This document shows positions 42,379 through 50,749 of a DNA stretch of 57,980 nucleotides, in pieces. A model generated the notes under the pieces. It did not search any database. It was not told the DNA's origin and was given only the letters and a program-made list of their open reading frames with translations. Source of the DNA: Pseudonocardia kujensis (GTDB taxonomy: Bacteria > Actinomycetota > Actinomycetes > Mycobacteriales > Pseudonocardiaceae). The first letter of the stretch is position 1. The number at the start of each line of letters is the position of its first letter. The stretch lies in contig NZ_JAJSOK010000048.1 in assembly GCF_021283305.1 (NCBI RefSeq), positions 1 through 57,980 of the forward strand, in the 5' to 3' direction. Made by a program: the position numbers and the translations under genes.

Positions 42379-42906
42379 ATGGCCCTCGCCTCGGTCCGCC
42401 CCGCCGTCGACGCGGACGTCGACGAGATCGTCCGCATCCAGGCCGAGACCTGGCGGGTGGCCTACGCGGGGATCCTCCCCCGGGCCGCCCTGGACCGGCT
42501 GACCGGCGACGACGCCCGGCGCGCCTGGCGGGATGCGGTCGCCGCCGGGGACCCGTTCCACGTGTTCGTGGCGCTCGAGGGCGACTGGACCGTCGGCTTC
42601 TGCGCCGCGGCGCACTACGCCGGGCAGGACGGGCTGGCCATCGCGGAGGTCAGTGCGCTGCTCGTCGAGCCCCGGTGGGGCCGGCGCGGGCACGGCGGCC
42701 GGCTGCTCGCCGTGGCCGGGGCCGCCCTGCGCCGCGCCGGCTCGGAGGAGGGCCGGGCCTGGGTGCCCGAGGCCGACACCGCCTCCCGGGCCTTCTACGC
42801 CCGCGCCGGCTGGGCGGCCGACGGCGCGGTGCGGGCCCTCGACACCGGCGAGGGCACCGTGCGGGAGGTCCGGCACACCGGCCCGTTGGACCTCGAGCTG
42901 ACCTGA
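42379..42906 (+). CDS. GNAT-family N-acetyltransferase
   Basis: 175-aa acetyltransferase: VRPAVDADVDEIVRIQAETW at the start, acetyl-CoA motif A LLVEPRWGRRGHGGRLLAVAG (about residue 95-115), and ASRAFYARAGWAADGAVRAL near the end. Substrate unknown. ATG 42379 has TACGAA 7 nt upstream and no Shine-Dalgarno. It converges on dapB with only 12 bases between stops. Confidence 0.88.
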   Translation: MALASVRPAVDADVDEIVRIQAETWRVAYAGILPRAALDRLTGDDARRAWRDAVAAGDPFHVFVALEGDWTVGFCAAAHYAGQDGLAIAEVSALLVEPRWGRRGHGGRLLAVAGAALRRAGSEEGRAWVPEADTASRAFYARAGWAADGAVRALDTGEGTVREVRHTGPLDLELT

Positions 42907-42918
42907 CGGCGTGCGCGG

Positions 42919-43665
42919 CTACGACAGCCCGAGCAGGGGCTCCAGGCCGAAGGTCAGGCCGGGCCGCTCGGGCACGGCGCGGATCGCCATCAGCACGCCA
43001 GGCATGAACGACGCCCGGTTCATCGAGTCGTGCCGGATCGTCAGGACCTCGCCCGAGCCGCCGAGGATGACCTCCTGGTGGGCGACCATCCCGGGCATCC
43101 GCACGGCGTGCACGTGGATCCCGTCGACGGCGGCGCCGCGCGCGCCGAGGGGGTCGCTCGTGGTGGCGTCGGGCACCGGGCCGAGCCCGGCGGCCGAGCG
43201 CGCCTCGGCGACCAGCGAGGCCGTGCGGGCGGCCGTGCCGGAGGGGGCGTCGACCTTCTTCTCGTGGTGCAGCTCCACGATCTCGGCCGACTCGAAGAAG
43301 CGCGCGGCCTGCCCGGCGAAGTGCATGGCCAGCACGGCGCCGACGCCGAAGTTCGGCGCGATCAGCACGCCCTGGCCGGGCTTGTCCGCGAGCCAGCCGC
43401 GGACCGTGTCGAGCCGCTCGGCGTCGAACCCGGACACCCCGACCACGGCGTGCTGCCCGCGGTCGAGGACGTGCTCCAGGTTGTCCATGACGACGTCCGG
43501 CCGGGTCAGGTCGACCACGACCTCTGCGTCGTCCGCCGCGGAGATCGGATCGGCCGAGCCGACCTCCGCCACGAGCTCCAGGTCGTCGGCGCCGCGCACC
43601 GCCGCGCACGCCTCCGAGCCCATGCGCCCCTTCGCCCCCAGCACCGCCACCCGGATCGCACTCAC
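42919..43665 (-). CDS. dapB: 4-hydroxy-tetrahydrodipicolinate reductase
   Basis: 248-aa NAD(P)H enzyme, the step after DapA in diaminopimelate synthesis. N-terminal VAVLGAKGRMG nucleotide-binding loop, and the catalytic/substrate motif ELHHEKKVDAPSGTA (His-His, Lys, PSGT). GTG start; TAGAGT (43679-43674, minus) ends 8 nt upstream, so leaderless. Separated from dapA by ~6 kb of other genes. Confidence 0.95.
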   Translation of the reverse strand: MSAIRVAVLGAKGRMGSEACAAVRGADDLELVAEVGSADPISAADDAEVVVDLTRPDVVMDNLEHVLDRGQHAVVGVSGFDAERLDTVRGWLADKPGQGVLIAPNFGVGAVLAMHFAGQAARFFESAEIVELHHEKKVDAPSGTAARTASLVAEARSAAGLGPVPDATTSDPLGARGAAVDGIHVHAVRMPGMVAHQEVILGGSGEVLTIRHDSMNRASFMPGVLMAIRAVPERPGLTFGLEPLLGLS

Positions 43666-43673
43666 GAGCGTGC

Positions 43674-43679
43674 ACTCTA
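43674..43679 (-). promoter_or_regulatory. -10 element of dapB
   Basis: Minus-strand TAGAGT, 8 nt before the GTG at 43665. Confidence 0.45.
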
Positions 43680-43789
43680 GGCGGCGGGTCCGGTGTCCGG
43701 GTTGCCGGCCAGTCCGGTGTCGAGCTGCGGGACGAGTGGTCGAGCACGTCCGGCAGCCGACGCGGGCGCTCTCCCTCCCCGCGCACCTG

Positions 43790-44011
43790 CCGCACGATTG
43801 AGCACACTGCGGCGGGCCTTCGCCGTGGGCACCGGGATGACGTTCGCGGACTGGCGCACGCGGGGTCCGGCTGCGCGCCTCCCTCGCCCTGCTGGCCGAC
43901 GGGCTGCCGGTGGCCGGGGTGGCACGGCGGGTGGGCCACGCGTCGCTCAACGGGTACGTCGACGCCTTCCGCCGGCACTTCGGGCACACGCCGGCGGCGC
44001 ACTTCCGGTAG
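43790..44011 (+). pseudogene. araC-type regulator fragment with frameshift
   Basis: The frame reads LSTLRRAFAVGTGMTFADWRTR up to a GGGG run at 43862-43865, then must shift by one base to continue VRLRASLALLADGLPVAGVA, RRVGHASLNGYVDAFRRHFG and HTPAAHFR, ending TAG 44009-44011. Joined, the two parts are a normal AraC double-HTH domain (HTH_18). Removing one G restores the frame. The N-terminal sensor domain is absent upstream (43690-43790 decays). So this is either a decayed regulator remnant or a sequencing error inside an already truncated gene. Confidence 0.8.
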
Positions 44012-44033
44012 CCGGGACAGCGAGCCGCGACCC

Positions 44034-44510
44034 TCAGGCCAGGACCAGACCGGTGATCCAGGCCGCGACCATGAGCAGGCCCGCGGCGAGCTCGATGAGG
44101 ATGCTCCAGCCGACGGCCGAGAGCGCGTGCCTCGTCGACGGCCACGCCTTCGCCGAGCTGCGCAGCCGGGCCAGTTCGGCGAGGTAGACGCCAAGCACGA
44201 AGCCGAGGAACAGCCCGACGACCGGGATCACGAAGAAGCCGACGATCCCGAGCACGCCGCCCGCGAGCAGGCTGCGGCCGGGCACGCCGGCGTCGCGCAG
44301 CCGCCTGCCGGGAACCAGGAACTTCGCCAGCGACCCGACGACCAGCAGCCCGCCCGCGATGCCGAGGACCCACCAGCCGAGGGCGTCGCCGCGCGGGACG
44401 GCCCACACGGCCACGCCCGCCAGGATCACGATCAGCCCGGGCAGCACCTGGACGACGACCCCCACCAGGCCGACCAGGATCAGCAGGCCCGCGACCAGCG
44501 CCGTCACCAC
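44034..44510 (-). CDS. DUF456 membrane protein
   Basis: 158-aa very hydrophobic protein with about four to five helices: LVAGLLILVGLVGVVVQVLPGLIVILAGVAVWAV, GWWVLGIAGGLLVVGSLAKFLV, SLLAGGVLGIVGFFVIPVVGLFLGFVLGVYLAELARL and the C-terminal WSILIELAAGLLMVAAWI. The LPG..G and VGLFLGFxLGVYLAE motifs match DUF456. Function unknown. GTG 44510 chosen because TAGGGT (44523-44518, minus) lies 7 nt upstream; a second GTG follows immediately. Confidence 0.88.
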   Translation of the reverse strand: MVTALVAGLLILVGLVGVVVQVLPGLIVILAGVAVWAVPRGDALGWWVLGIAGGLLVVGSLAKFLVPGRRLRDAGVPGRSLLAGGVLGIVGFFVIPVVGLFLGFVLGVYLAELARLRSSAKAWPSTRHALSAVGWSILIELAAGLLMVAAWITGLVLA

Positions 44511-44517
44511 GCCGTCG

Positions 44518-44523
44518 ACCCTA
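44518..44523 (-). promoter_or_regulatory. -10 element of the DUF456 gene
   Basis: Minus-strand TAGGGT, 7 nt before GTG 44510; directly next to the 22-bp repeat region. Confidence 0.45.
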
Positions 44524-44534
44524 CCGAGATCACC

Positions 44535-44720
44535 CCGCGAGTCGGCACTTCCCGGTTCGCCGAGTCGCACGTTCCCGATGACGGGCGTGGGGTTCGGTCG
44601 CCTCAAACTGCCGACTCGCGGTGCCGGAACTCCCGACTCGCGGTGCCGGAACTCCCGACTCGCGGTGCCGGAACTCCCGACTCGCGGTGCCGGAACTCCC
44701 GACTCGCGGGGGCCACGGCG
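44535..44720. repeat. 22-bp tandem repeat array (family A), inverted arrangement
   Basis: Four near-perfect 22-bp units CCGACTCGCGGTGCCGGAAC(TC) begin at 44611, 44633, 44655 and 44677, with a decaying fifth at 44699. Upstream, two degenerate copies in the opposite orientation (CGCGAGTCGGCACTTCCCGG from about 44536, CCGAGTCGCACGTTCC from about 44560) face them. The reverse complement (GAGTTCCGGCACCGCGAGTC) matches the array at 27634 at about 18 of 22 positions. Fills most of the 254-base gap between the M16 and DUF456 genes. Confidence 0.88.
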
Positions 44721-44764
44721 CGACTCGCCGAAGCGTGCGACGTGACTCGCGGGCGTCGGCCTGG

Positions 44765-46033
44765 CTAGGCGAGGTCGTGGAGGGCGGCGGGGAGGTCGTC
44801 GACCGAGCGGTACGGGCCGACGACGGCCGCGGTGAGGTCCTGCGTGAGCAGCTCGGCGGCGAGGTCGGCGACCTGCGCCGGGGTGACGGCGTCGATCCGC
44901 GCGAGGCTGTCCGTGACGCTGCGCTGCCGCCCGTGGTCGAGCTCGGAGCGGCCGAGGCGGTTCATCCGCGACGCCGTGTCCTCCAGCCCCAGCACCGTGC
45001 CGCCGCGCAGCGACCCCTTCGCCCGTACCACCTCGGACTCGGTGAGCCCGTCGGCGGCGACGCCGGCGAGCACGTCCCGCACCACCGCGACGACCTCGCC
45101 CAGCCGCTCCGGCGCGCACCCGGCGTAGACCGAGAAGGTGCCGGCGTCGGCGTAGCAGGCCTGCGCGGAGTACACCTGGTAGGCCAGCCCGCGCTGCTCG
45201 CGGACCTGCTGGAACAGCCGCGACGACAGCCCGCCGCCGAGCGCGGCGTTGAGCACCGCGAGGACCGGGCGGCGCCGGTCGTGCCGGTCCAGCCCGGGCA
45301 CGCCCAGCAGCAGGTGCGCCTGCTCGGAGTCGTCCGTGCGCAGGGCGAGGGCCTTGCGGGCGGGCAGGCGTCCGCCGCCGGCCGGGCGCGGGGCGACGGG
45401 GGCGAGCTCCGGTCCGTCGCCCAGCGCCTTCGCGGCAAGGTCGGCGACGTGCCCGTGGTCGAGGTTGCCGGCGGCCGCGACGACCATCCGCGGCGTGGTG
45501 TACTCGCCGCGCCAGAAGTCGTGCAGCGTCTCGCGGCTCATCCCGCGGATCGACTCCTCGGAGCCGATCACGGGACGGCCGAGCGGGTGCGTGCCGAAGA
45601 TCGTCTCGTCGAAGAGCTCGCCGAGCAGGTCCTCGGGGTCGTCGTCGCGCATGGCGATCTCTTCGAGGACCACCCCGCGCTCCAGCTCGACGTCCGTGTG
45701 CGCCAGCTCGGCGTTGGTCACGACGTCCGCGAGGACGTCGAGCGCCAACGGTACGTCCTCGTCGAGGACGTGCGCGTAGTAGCAGGTGTGCTCCTTGGCG
45801 GTGAACGCGTTGAGCTCGCCGCCGACCGCGTCCATCTCCTCGGCGATGCCCTGCGCGGTGCGCCGCCCGGTGCCCTTGAACAGCAGGTGTTCGAGGTAGT
45901 GCGCGGCCCCGGCCTGGTCCGGGCGCTCGTCCCGGGAGCCGATGGCGATCCAGACGCCGAGCGCGACCGACCGCACGCCGGGCACCTGCTCGGTGAGCAC
46001 GCGAACGCCCCCGGGCAGCTCGGTGCGAGCCAC
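44765..46033 (-). CDS. M16-family zinc peptidase
   Basis: 422-aa pitrilysin/MPP-type protease. Inverted zinc motif HYLEH at residues 45-49 (AAHYLEHLLFKGT) with the distal glutamate in ELERGVVLEEIAM; the C-terminal half (HLLLGVPGLDR ... GLSSRLFQQVREQRGLAYQVYS) is the non-catalytic partner domain. Conserved downstream neighbour of pnp in actinobacteria; a role in peptide clearance is presumed. GTG 46033 lies 29 bases after the pnp stop with no obvious Shine-Dalgarno; an upstream non-standard start is possible. Co-transcribed with pnp. Confidence 0.93.
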   Translation of the reverse strand: MARTELPGGVRVLTEQVPGVRSVALGVWIAIGSRDERPDQAGAAHYLEHLLFKGTGRRTAQGIAEEMDAVGGELNAFTAKEHTCYYAHVLDEDVPLALDVLADVVTNAELAHTDVELERGVVLEEIAMRDDDPEDLLGELFDETIFGTHPLGRPVIGSEESIRGMSRETLHDFWRGEYTTPRMVVAAAGNLDHGHVADLAAKALGDGPELAPVAPRPAGGGRLPARKALALRTDDSEQAHLLLGVPGLDRHDRRRPVLAVLNAALGGGLSSRLFQQVREQRGLAYQVYSAQACYADAGTFSVYAGCAPERLGEVVAVVRDVLAGVAADGLTESEVVRAKGSLRGGTVLGLEDTASRMNRLGRSELDHGRQRSVTDSLARIDAVTPAQVADLAAELLTQDLTAAVVGPYRSVDDLPAALHDLA

Positions 46034-46062
46034 CCCGGGGGCGTCCGGGTGCGACGTGCTGG

Positions 46063-48318
46063 TCAGCTGGAGACCTCGGCCGGCTCGGCCGTGTCCTCCG
46101 CGGGCGCGTCGGCCGGGGCGCCGTCGGCGTCGCCCGCGCCCTCCTCCGGCACCGGGACCAGGCTGATCTTGCCGCGGTTGTCGATGTCGGTGACCTCGAC
46201 GCGGATCTTGTCGCCGACCTTGACGACGTCCTCGACCTTGCCGATCCGCTTCCCGTTGCCGAGCTTCGAGATGTGGACCAGGCCGTCCTTGCCGGGGACC
46301 AGCGAGACGAAGGCGCCGAAGGCGGCGGTCTTGACGACCGTGCCCAGGAACCGCTCGCCGATCTTCGGCAGCTGCGGGTTGGCGATGGCGTTGATCATGC
46401 CGATCGCCTCCTCCGCGGAGGGGCCGTCGGCGGCACCGACGTAGATCGTGCCGTCGTCCTCGATCGAGATGTCCGCGCCGGTCTTCTCCGTGATCGAGTT
46501 GATCATCTTGCCCTTCGGGCCGATGACCTCGCCGATCTTGTCGACGGGCACCTTGATCGCGGTGACCCGCGGCGCGTAGGTGCTCATCTCGTCCGGTCCG
46601 TCGATGGCCTCCTGGAGGACCTCCAGGATGGTCAGGCGGGCGTCCTTGGCCTGGTTCAGCGCGGCCGCGAGGACCTCGGACGGGATGCCGTCGAGCTTGG
46701 TGTCCAGCTGGAGCGCGGTGACGAAGTCGCTCGTGCCGGCGACCTTGAAGTCCATGTCGCCGAACGCGTCCTCCGCGCCCAGGATGTCGGTGAGCGCGAC
46801 GTACTGGGTCGCGCCCTCGACCGAGTCGGACACCAGGCCCATCGCGATGCCCGCGACCGGCGCCTTCAGCGGCACACCGGCGTTGAACAGCGACATCGTG
46901 GACGCGCAGACCGAGCCCATCGACGTGGAGCCGTTGGAGCCGAGCGCCTCGGACACCTGGCGGATCGCGTAGGGGAACTCCTCGCGCGTGGGCAGCACGG
47001 GCAGCAGGGCCCGCTCGGCCAGCGCGCCGTGGCCGATCTCGCGGCGCTTCGGCGAGCCCACCCGGCCGGTCTCACCGGTCGAGTACGGCGGGAAGTTGTA
47101 GTGGTGCAGGTAGCGCTTGTGCGTCTCCGGCCCCAGCGAGTCGATCTGCTGCTCCATGCGCAGCATGTTCAGCGTGGTGACGCCCATGATCTGGGTCTCG
47201 CCGCGCTCGAACAGCGCCGAGCCGTGCGCCCGCGGGACGACCTCGACCTCGGCCGACAGCGGCCGAATGTCGGTGAGCCCACGGCCGTCGATGCGGACCT
47301 TGTCGCGCAGGATGCGCTGGCGCACGAGCTTCTTGTTCAGCGACCGGAACGCGGCGCCGAGCTCCTTCTCGCGGCCCTCGAACTGCGCGCCGAGGGACTC
47401 GAGCACCGAGAGCTTGACCTCGTCGATCTTCGCCTCGCGCTCCTGCTTGGGGCCGATGGCCAGCGCGGCGGCCAGGTCGGCGCTCGCGGCCTTCTCGACG
47501 GCCTCGAACGCGTCGGGCTGGTACGCCGGGTAGGTCGGGTAGTCGCGGGTCGGCTTGGCGGCGACCTCGGCCAGCTGCTGCTGGGCCACGCACAGACTGC
47601 GGATGAACGGCTTGGCCGCCTCCAGGCCCTGCGCGACGACCTCCTCGGTGGGCGCCTGCGCGCCACCGGCGACGAGCTCGATCGTCTCGGTGGTGGCCTC
47701 GGCCTCCACCATCATGATCGCGACGTCGTCACCCACGATGCGGCCCGCGACCACCATGTCGAACACGGCCCGCTGCAGGTCCTCGTGCTGCGGGAACGCG
47801 ATCCACTGACCGTCGATCAGCGCGACGCGGACGCCGCCGATCGGGCCGGAGAAGGGCAGGCCGGCGAGCTGCGTCGACGCGGAGGCCGCGTTGATCGCGA
47901 GCGCGTCGTACGGGTCCTGCGGGTCCAGCGAGAGGACCGTGACCACGATCTGGATCTCGTTGCGCAGGCCGTCGACGAAGGACGGGCGCAGCGGCCGGTC
48001 GATCAGGCGGCAGGTGAGGATCGCGTCGGTGCCCGGACGACCCTCCCGCCGGAAGAACGAGCCGGGGATCTTGCCGATCGCGTACATCCGCTCCTCGACG
48101 TCCACCGTGAGGGGGAAGAAGTCGAAGTGCTCCTTGGGCTGCTTCGACGCCGTGGTGGCGGACAGCAGCATGGTCTCGTCGTCCAGGTAGGCGACGACGG
48201 ATCCGGCGGCCTGGCGCGCGAGGCGCCCGGTCTCGAACCGGATGGTGCGGGAGCCGAAGCTCCCGTTGTCGATCACTGCGGTCGTCTCGTGGACGCCGTC
48301 GTTCTCGAGGTCTGACAT
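46063..48318 (-). CDS. pnp: Polynucleotide phosphorylase
   Basis: 751-aa 3'-5' exoribonuclease/polymerase of the RNA degradation system. Two RNase PH domains (IRFETGRLARQAAGSVVAYL; ALAERALLPVLPTREEFPYAIRQVSEALGSNGSTSMGSVC), a KH domain (IKVPVDKIGEVIGPKGKMIN) and an S1 domain (GERFLGTVVKTAAFGAFVSLVPGKDGLVHISKL), then an acidic/Ala-rich tail. ATG with GGAGAG 9 nt upstream. Lies 209 bases downstream of rpsO, as in most bacteria; the leader contains hairpins. Confidence 0.97.
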   Translation of the reverse strand: MSDLENDGVHETTAVIDNGSFGSRTIRFETGRLARQAAGSVVAYLDDETMLLSATTASKQPKEHFDFFPLTVDVEERMYAIGKIPGSFFRREGRPGTDAILTCRLIDRPLRPSFVDGLRNEIQIVVTVLSLDPQDPYDALAINAASASTQLAGLPFSGPIGGVRVALIDGQWIAFPQHEDLQRAVFDMVVAGRIVGDDVAIMMVEAEATTETIELVAGGAQAPTEEVVAQGLEAAKPFIRSLCVAQQQLAEVAAKPTRDYPTYPAYQPDAFEAVEKAASADLAAALAIGPKQEREAKIDEVKLSVLESLGAQFEGREKELGAAFRSLNKKLVRQRILRDKVRIDGRGLTDIRPLSAEVEVVPRAHGSALFERGETQIMGVTTLNMLRMEQQIDSLGPETHKRYLHHYNFPPYSTGETGRVGSPKRREIGHGALAERALLPVLPTREEFPYAIRQVSEALGSNGSTSMGSVCASTMSLFNAGVPLKAPVAGIAMGLVSDSVEGATQYVALTDILGAEDAFGDMDFKVAGTSDFVTALQLDTKLDGIPSEVLAAALNQAKDARLTILEVLQEAIDGPDEMSTYAPRVTAIKVPVDKIGEVIGPKGKMINSITEKTGADISIEDDGTIYVGAADGPSAEEAIGMINAIANPQLPKIGERFLGTVVKTAAFGAFVSLVPGKDGLVHISKLGNGKRIGKVEDVVKVGDKIRVEVTDIDNRGKISLVPVPEEGAGDADGAPADAPAEDTAEPAEVSS

Positions 48319-48395
48319 GAAGTGGTGTCTCTCCTTCGTGAAGAGCCTGTGCCACCTCGCCGGATCCTCCGCGGAGCCGGTCTTCGATCGAAGCC

Positions 48396-48415
48396 CCCGG
48401 AGTCTTCTCTCCGGG
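48396..48415 (-). promoter_or_regulatory. Hairpin in the pnp leader
   Basis: CCCGGAG (48396-48402) pairs with CTCCGGG (48409-48415) around TCTTCT, about 80 bases upstream of the pnp ATG. A nearby TCTTCGATCGAAGC palindrome (about 48381-48394) may extend the structure. PNPase leaders are often processed for autoregulation; whether that applies here is unknown. Confidence 0.4.
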
Positions 48416-48489
48416 AGCCACTACCGAGGACCGGCGGATCATGGGGCGCGGTGACGGAAGTGGGTCGTTCTTCAGTTGTGCGCCGGGAC

Positions 48490-48515
48490 GCCGGGGCGGC
48501 TCACGCCGCCCCGGC
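48490..48515 (-). terminator. Hairpin after rpsO
   Basis: GCCGGGGCGGC (48490-48500) pairs with GCCGCCCCGGC (48505-48515), a perfect 11-bp stem with a 4-nt loop, 12 bases after the rpsO stop. It could terminate part of the transcription or be an RNA-processing site between rpsO and pnp. Confidence 0.7.
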
Positions 48516-48527
48516 CCCCGGACCGGG

Positions 48528-48797
48528 TCAGCGGCGCAGGCCCAGGCGCTCGATGAGCGAGCGGTAGCGCTGCACGTCGACCGACGCCAGGTACTTCAGC
48601 AGGCGGCGGCGGCGGCCGACCATGAGGAGCAGGCCGCGGCGGGAGTGGTGGTCGTGCTTGTGCTGCTTGAGGTGCTCGGTCAGGTCGCTGATCCGCTTGG
48701 TCAGCAGCGCGACCTGCGCCTCCGGCGAGCCGGTGTCGCCCTCGTGGACGCCGTACTCGTCGAGGATGGTCTTCTTGTCTGCGGCGGTGAGTGCCAC
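48528..48797 (-). CDS. rpsO: Ribosomal protein S15
   Basis: 89-aa small-subunit protein, exact family length. ALTAADKKTILDEYGVHEGDTGSPEAQVALLTKRI and HHSRRGLLLMVGRRRRLLKYLASVDVQRYRSLIERLGLRR are nearly invariant S15 sequence. GTG 48797 chosen because AAGGAG lies ~10 nt upstream and the mature N-terminus begins ALTAADK; an upstream start in this frame would add 36 unrelated residues. First gene of rpsO-pnp-M16. Confidence 0.97.
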   Translation of the reverse strand: MALTAADKKTILDEYGVHEGDTGSPEAQVALLTKRISDLTEHLKQHKHDHHSRRGLLLMVGRRRRLLKYLASVDVQRYRSLIERLGLRR

Positions 48798-49106
48798 TGC
48801 GGTGGTGCTCCTTCGTGTGGTGACGTCCGTGGGGCCCGCACCCGGGCCACGCACTCGCCGTGGTGGGCGACCGCGTCGGGGCGGGAAGCTGGTCGCGGCC
48901 GCCACGGACTGCAGCCGGACCCGGTGAACAGGCTACCAGCGCGGCCCTTCCCGCCTCCGGGTACCCGGGGATCGTCGCCGGTCAGGGTGGGTGACGGGTG
49001 TGTCGGACGTGTCTGCTGTGGTCGTCGGGGGCGATGCCCGCCCGACGGCGGCAGCGCGGCCCCGCCGGTGGTGGCGACGCGGCCCCGCGGGTGGTGACGA
49101 CGCGGC
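48798..49106. other. Gap upstream of rpsO
   Basis: 309 bases without a gene. It holds the likely rpsO promoter (minus TAGCCT at 48935-48930), a ~130-base rpsO leader and, at the far end, an imperfect tandem repeat. I see nothing else. Confidence 0.55.
48930..48935 (-). promoter_or_regulatory. Candidate rpsO -10 element
   Basis: Minus-strand TAGCCT followed by a leader of about 130 nt. No clear -35 identified. Confidence 0.35.
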
Positions 49107-49123
49107 TCAGCGGGTGGCGGCGG
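49054..49123. repeat. Imperfect 23-24-bp tandem repeat
   Basis: Three related units, GCGCGGCCCCGCCGGTGGTG(GCGA) from 49054, CGCGGCCCCGCGGGTGGTGACG(A) from 49078, and CGCGGCTCAGCGGGTGGCGG(CGG) from 49101. The third carries the stop and last codons (RRAAATR) of the HTH gene. Similar in placement to the repeat ending the ABC permease gene. Confidence 0.65.
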
Positions 49124-49694
49124 CGCGGCGCAGCAGCGCGGCGAGCTCCGGGAAGGTCGCCGCGAGGGTCGACGCCGCGGCGACCAGCTGCGCCGGCCCC
49201 GCCACCCGCCGGAGCGCCTCGGCCGCGACCAGGGCGGGGTCGGGACGCGGGCCCGGTCGGGCGGGGCGGGGAGCGGGCGCGGGGTGGGCGCCCGGGGCCG
49301 GGCCGGGCGTCGGGGACGGGTGCCGCCGCGGCGGCGTGCCGACGGAGCCGGACTCGCGGCTCGCCCCGACCGGGCGGGCGAGCAGCGCCGTCCACCCCGG
49401 CGGGGCGGTGCGCACCTCGTCGAGCAGCGCCGGCACGTCCTCCGGCGCGACCGGCCCGGCCGCGCAGCGCCCGTCGAGCAGGAGCAGCCGGGCCAGCACG
49501 GCGGGATCGCCGATCTTCACGCGCTTGGCGCTGACCAGCTGCGACAGCATCGCCGGGCTCATCCCGAGGGTTGCGGCGAGTGCACCCTGCGTGACGCCGA
49601 GGACCCGCGTCATCCGGTGCACCCGCTCGGCGAGCGGCGTCCCGTACAACGCCCGCTGGCGCTCCCGGTTGGTGGCGAGCCTGTCGATCTCCAC
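49107..49694 (-). CDS. XRE-like helix-turn-helix protein with Pro-rich linker
   Basis: 195 aa. N-terminal VEIDRLATNRERQRALYGTPLAERVHRMTRVLG leads to an HTH (TQGALAATLGMSPAMLSQLVSAKRVKIGDPAVLARLLLL). A Pro/Ala-rich linker (PSPTPGPAPGAHPAPAPRPARPGP, about residues 125-150) separates a C-terminal helical part (LVAAEALRRVAGPAQLVAAASTLAATFPELAALL). A DNA-binding regulator of unknown target, apparently transcribed from its own promoter. GTG 49694 chosen as the first start before the conserved region. Confidence 0.8.
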   Translation of the reverse strand: MEIDRLATNRERQRALYGTPLAERVHRMTRVLGVTQGALAATLGMSPAMLSQLVSAKRVKIGDPAVLARLLLLDGRCAAGPVAPEDVPALLDEVRTAPPGWTALLARPVGASRESGSVGTPPRRHPSPTPGPAPGAHPAPAPRPARPGPRPDPALVAAEALRRVAGPAQLVAAASTLAATFPELAALLRRAAATR

Positions 49695-49794
49695 CCCGGG
49701 ATGCTGGCATCCGGGCCCGGGCCCCCGAGGCGGAACGGGCGAAGTCGGCACCGGGAACCGCGCCCGATCGGGTGACGGCGCGCCCGCGCTCAGC

Positions 49795-50721
49795 TCAGAC
49801 GCCCAGCAGCTCCCGCGTCCGCTCGACGTCGGCGTTCATCTGCTCGATGAGCGGGTCGATCCCGTCGAACCGCTCCTGGCCGCGCAGGCGGTGGGCGAAC
49901 TCGATGCCGACCTCGTGGCCGTAGAAGTCCTCGTCGACGTCGAGGACGTAGGCCTCGACGGTGCGGACCTTGCCGGAGAAGGTCGGGTTGGAACCGACCG
50001 AGATCGCCGCGGCCAGCCGCCGCTCGCCCAGCAGGAACCAGCCCGCGTAGACACCGTCGGCGGGCAGGGCGGTGTGCAGCGCGCAGGCGACGTTGGCGGT
50101 CGGGAAGCCCAGCTCGCGGCCGCGCTTGTCGCCGTGCACCACCACGCCGTCGACCCGGTGCAGCCGGCCGAGCGCGGCCGCGGCGGCCTCCATGTCGCCC
50201 GCGTCGATGCACGAGCGGATGTAGGTGGACGAGAAGGTGACCCCGTCGTCCGTGATCAGGTCGAGCGCCTCGACCTGGAAGCCGAACCGGACGCCCAGGT
50301 CCCGCAGGGTGCCGATGTCGCCCGCGGCCTTGTAGCCGAAGGTGAAGTTGGTGCCCACCACCACGTTCGCGGCGTGCAGGGTGTCGACCAGCACCTCGTG
50401 CGCGAACTCCGCGGGCTTCATGTGCGCCAGCTCGTTGGTGAACGGGATGACGCAGAACGCGTCCGCCCCCGCCTCCTCGACCAGGTCGGCACGCCGCTCC
50501 AGCGTGGTCAGTGCGGCGGGGTGCGACCCCGGGCGGACCAGCTCGGCGGGATGCGGGTCGAAGGTGACGACCACGCTGCGCAGGCCGCGCTCCCGGCCGC
50601 GGGCGACCGCCCGCTCGATCAGCTGCCGGTGCCCGCGGTGCACGCCGTCGAAGACCCCGATGGTCACGACGCTGCGGCCCCATCCCGAGGGCACGGCCTC
50701 GAGTCCCCGCCACCGTTCCAC
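49795..50721 (-). CDS. ribF: Bifunctional riboflavin kinase / FAD synthetase
   Basis: 308-aa enzyme making FMN and FAD. N-terminal nucleotidyltransferase: VVTIGVFDGVHRGHRQLI (HxGH as HRGH) and FSSTYIRSCI; C-terminal kinase: VVHGDKRGRELGFPTANVA and GVYAGWFLLG, SVGSNPTFSG, VEAYVLDVDEDFYGHEVGIEF. GTG start; TAGGCT (50734-50729, minus) ends 7 nt upstream: leaderless. It lies 28 bases after the truB stop, so it has its own promoter and probably also receives truB readthrough. Confidence 0.96.
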   Translation of the reverse strand: MERWRGLEAVPSGWGRSVVTIGVFDGVHRGHRQLIERAVARGRERGLRSVVVTFDPHPAELVRPGSHPAALTTLERRADLVEEAGADAFCVIPFTNELAHMKPAEFAHEVLVDTLHAANVVVGTNFTFGYKAAGDIGTLRDLGVRFGFQVEALDLITDDGVTFSSTYIRSCIDAGDMEAAAAALGRLHRVDGVVVHGDKRGRELGFPTANVACALHTALPADGVYAGWFLLGERRLAAAISVGSNPTFSGKVRTVEAYVLDVDEDFYGHEVGIEFAHRLRGQERFDGIDPLIEQMNADVERTRELLGV

Positions 50722-50728
50722 GATCGGC

Positions 50729-50734
50729 AGCCTA
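50729..50734 (-). promoter_or_regulatory. -10 element of ribF
   Basis: Minus-strand TAGGCT, 7 nt before GTG 50721, in the truB-ribF gap. Confidence 0.45.
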
Positions 50735-50749
50735 CGGAACCGATCCTGC

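Noticed and set aside
44611..44720. CRISPR array
   Set aside because: The 22-bp units are directly adjacent with no unique spacers, and no cas gene is nearby.
44359..44745. Plus-strand frames encoding repeated TRGAGTPDSRCRNSRLAVPE
   Set aside because: Produced only by translating the 22-bp tandem repeat; no start signal and no conserved domain.
46273..48315. A 680-codon open frame antisense to pnp
   Set aside because: Repetitive Arg/Asp/Gly/Val composition without any motif; pnp on the other strand is complete. A typical high-GC shadow.
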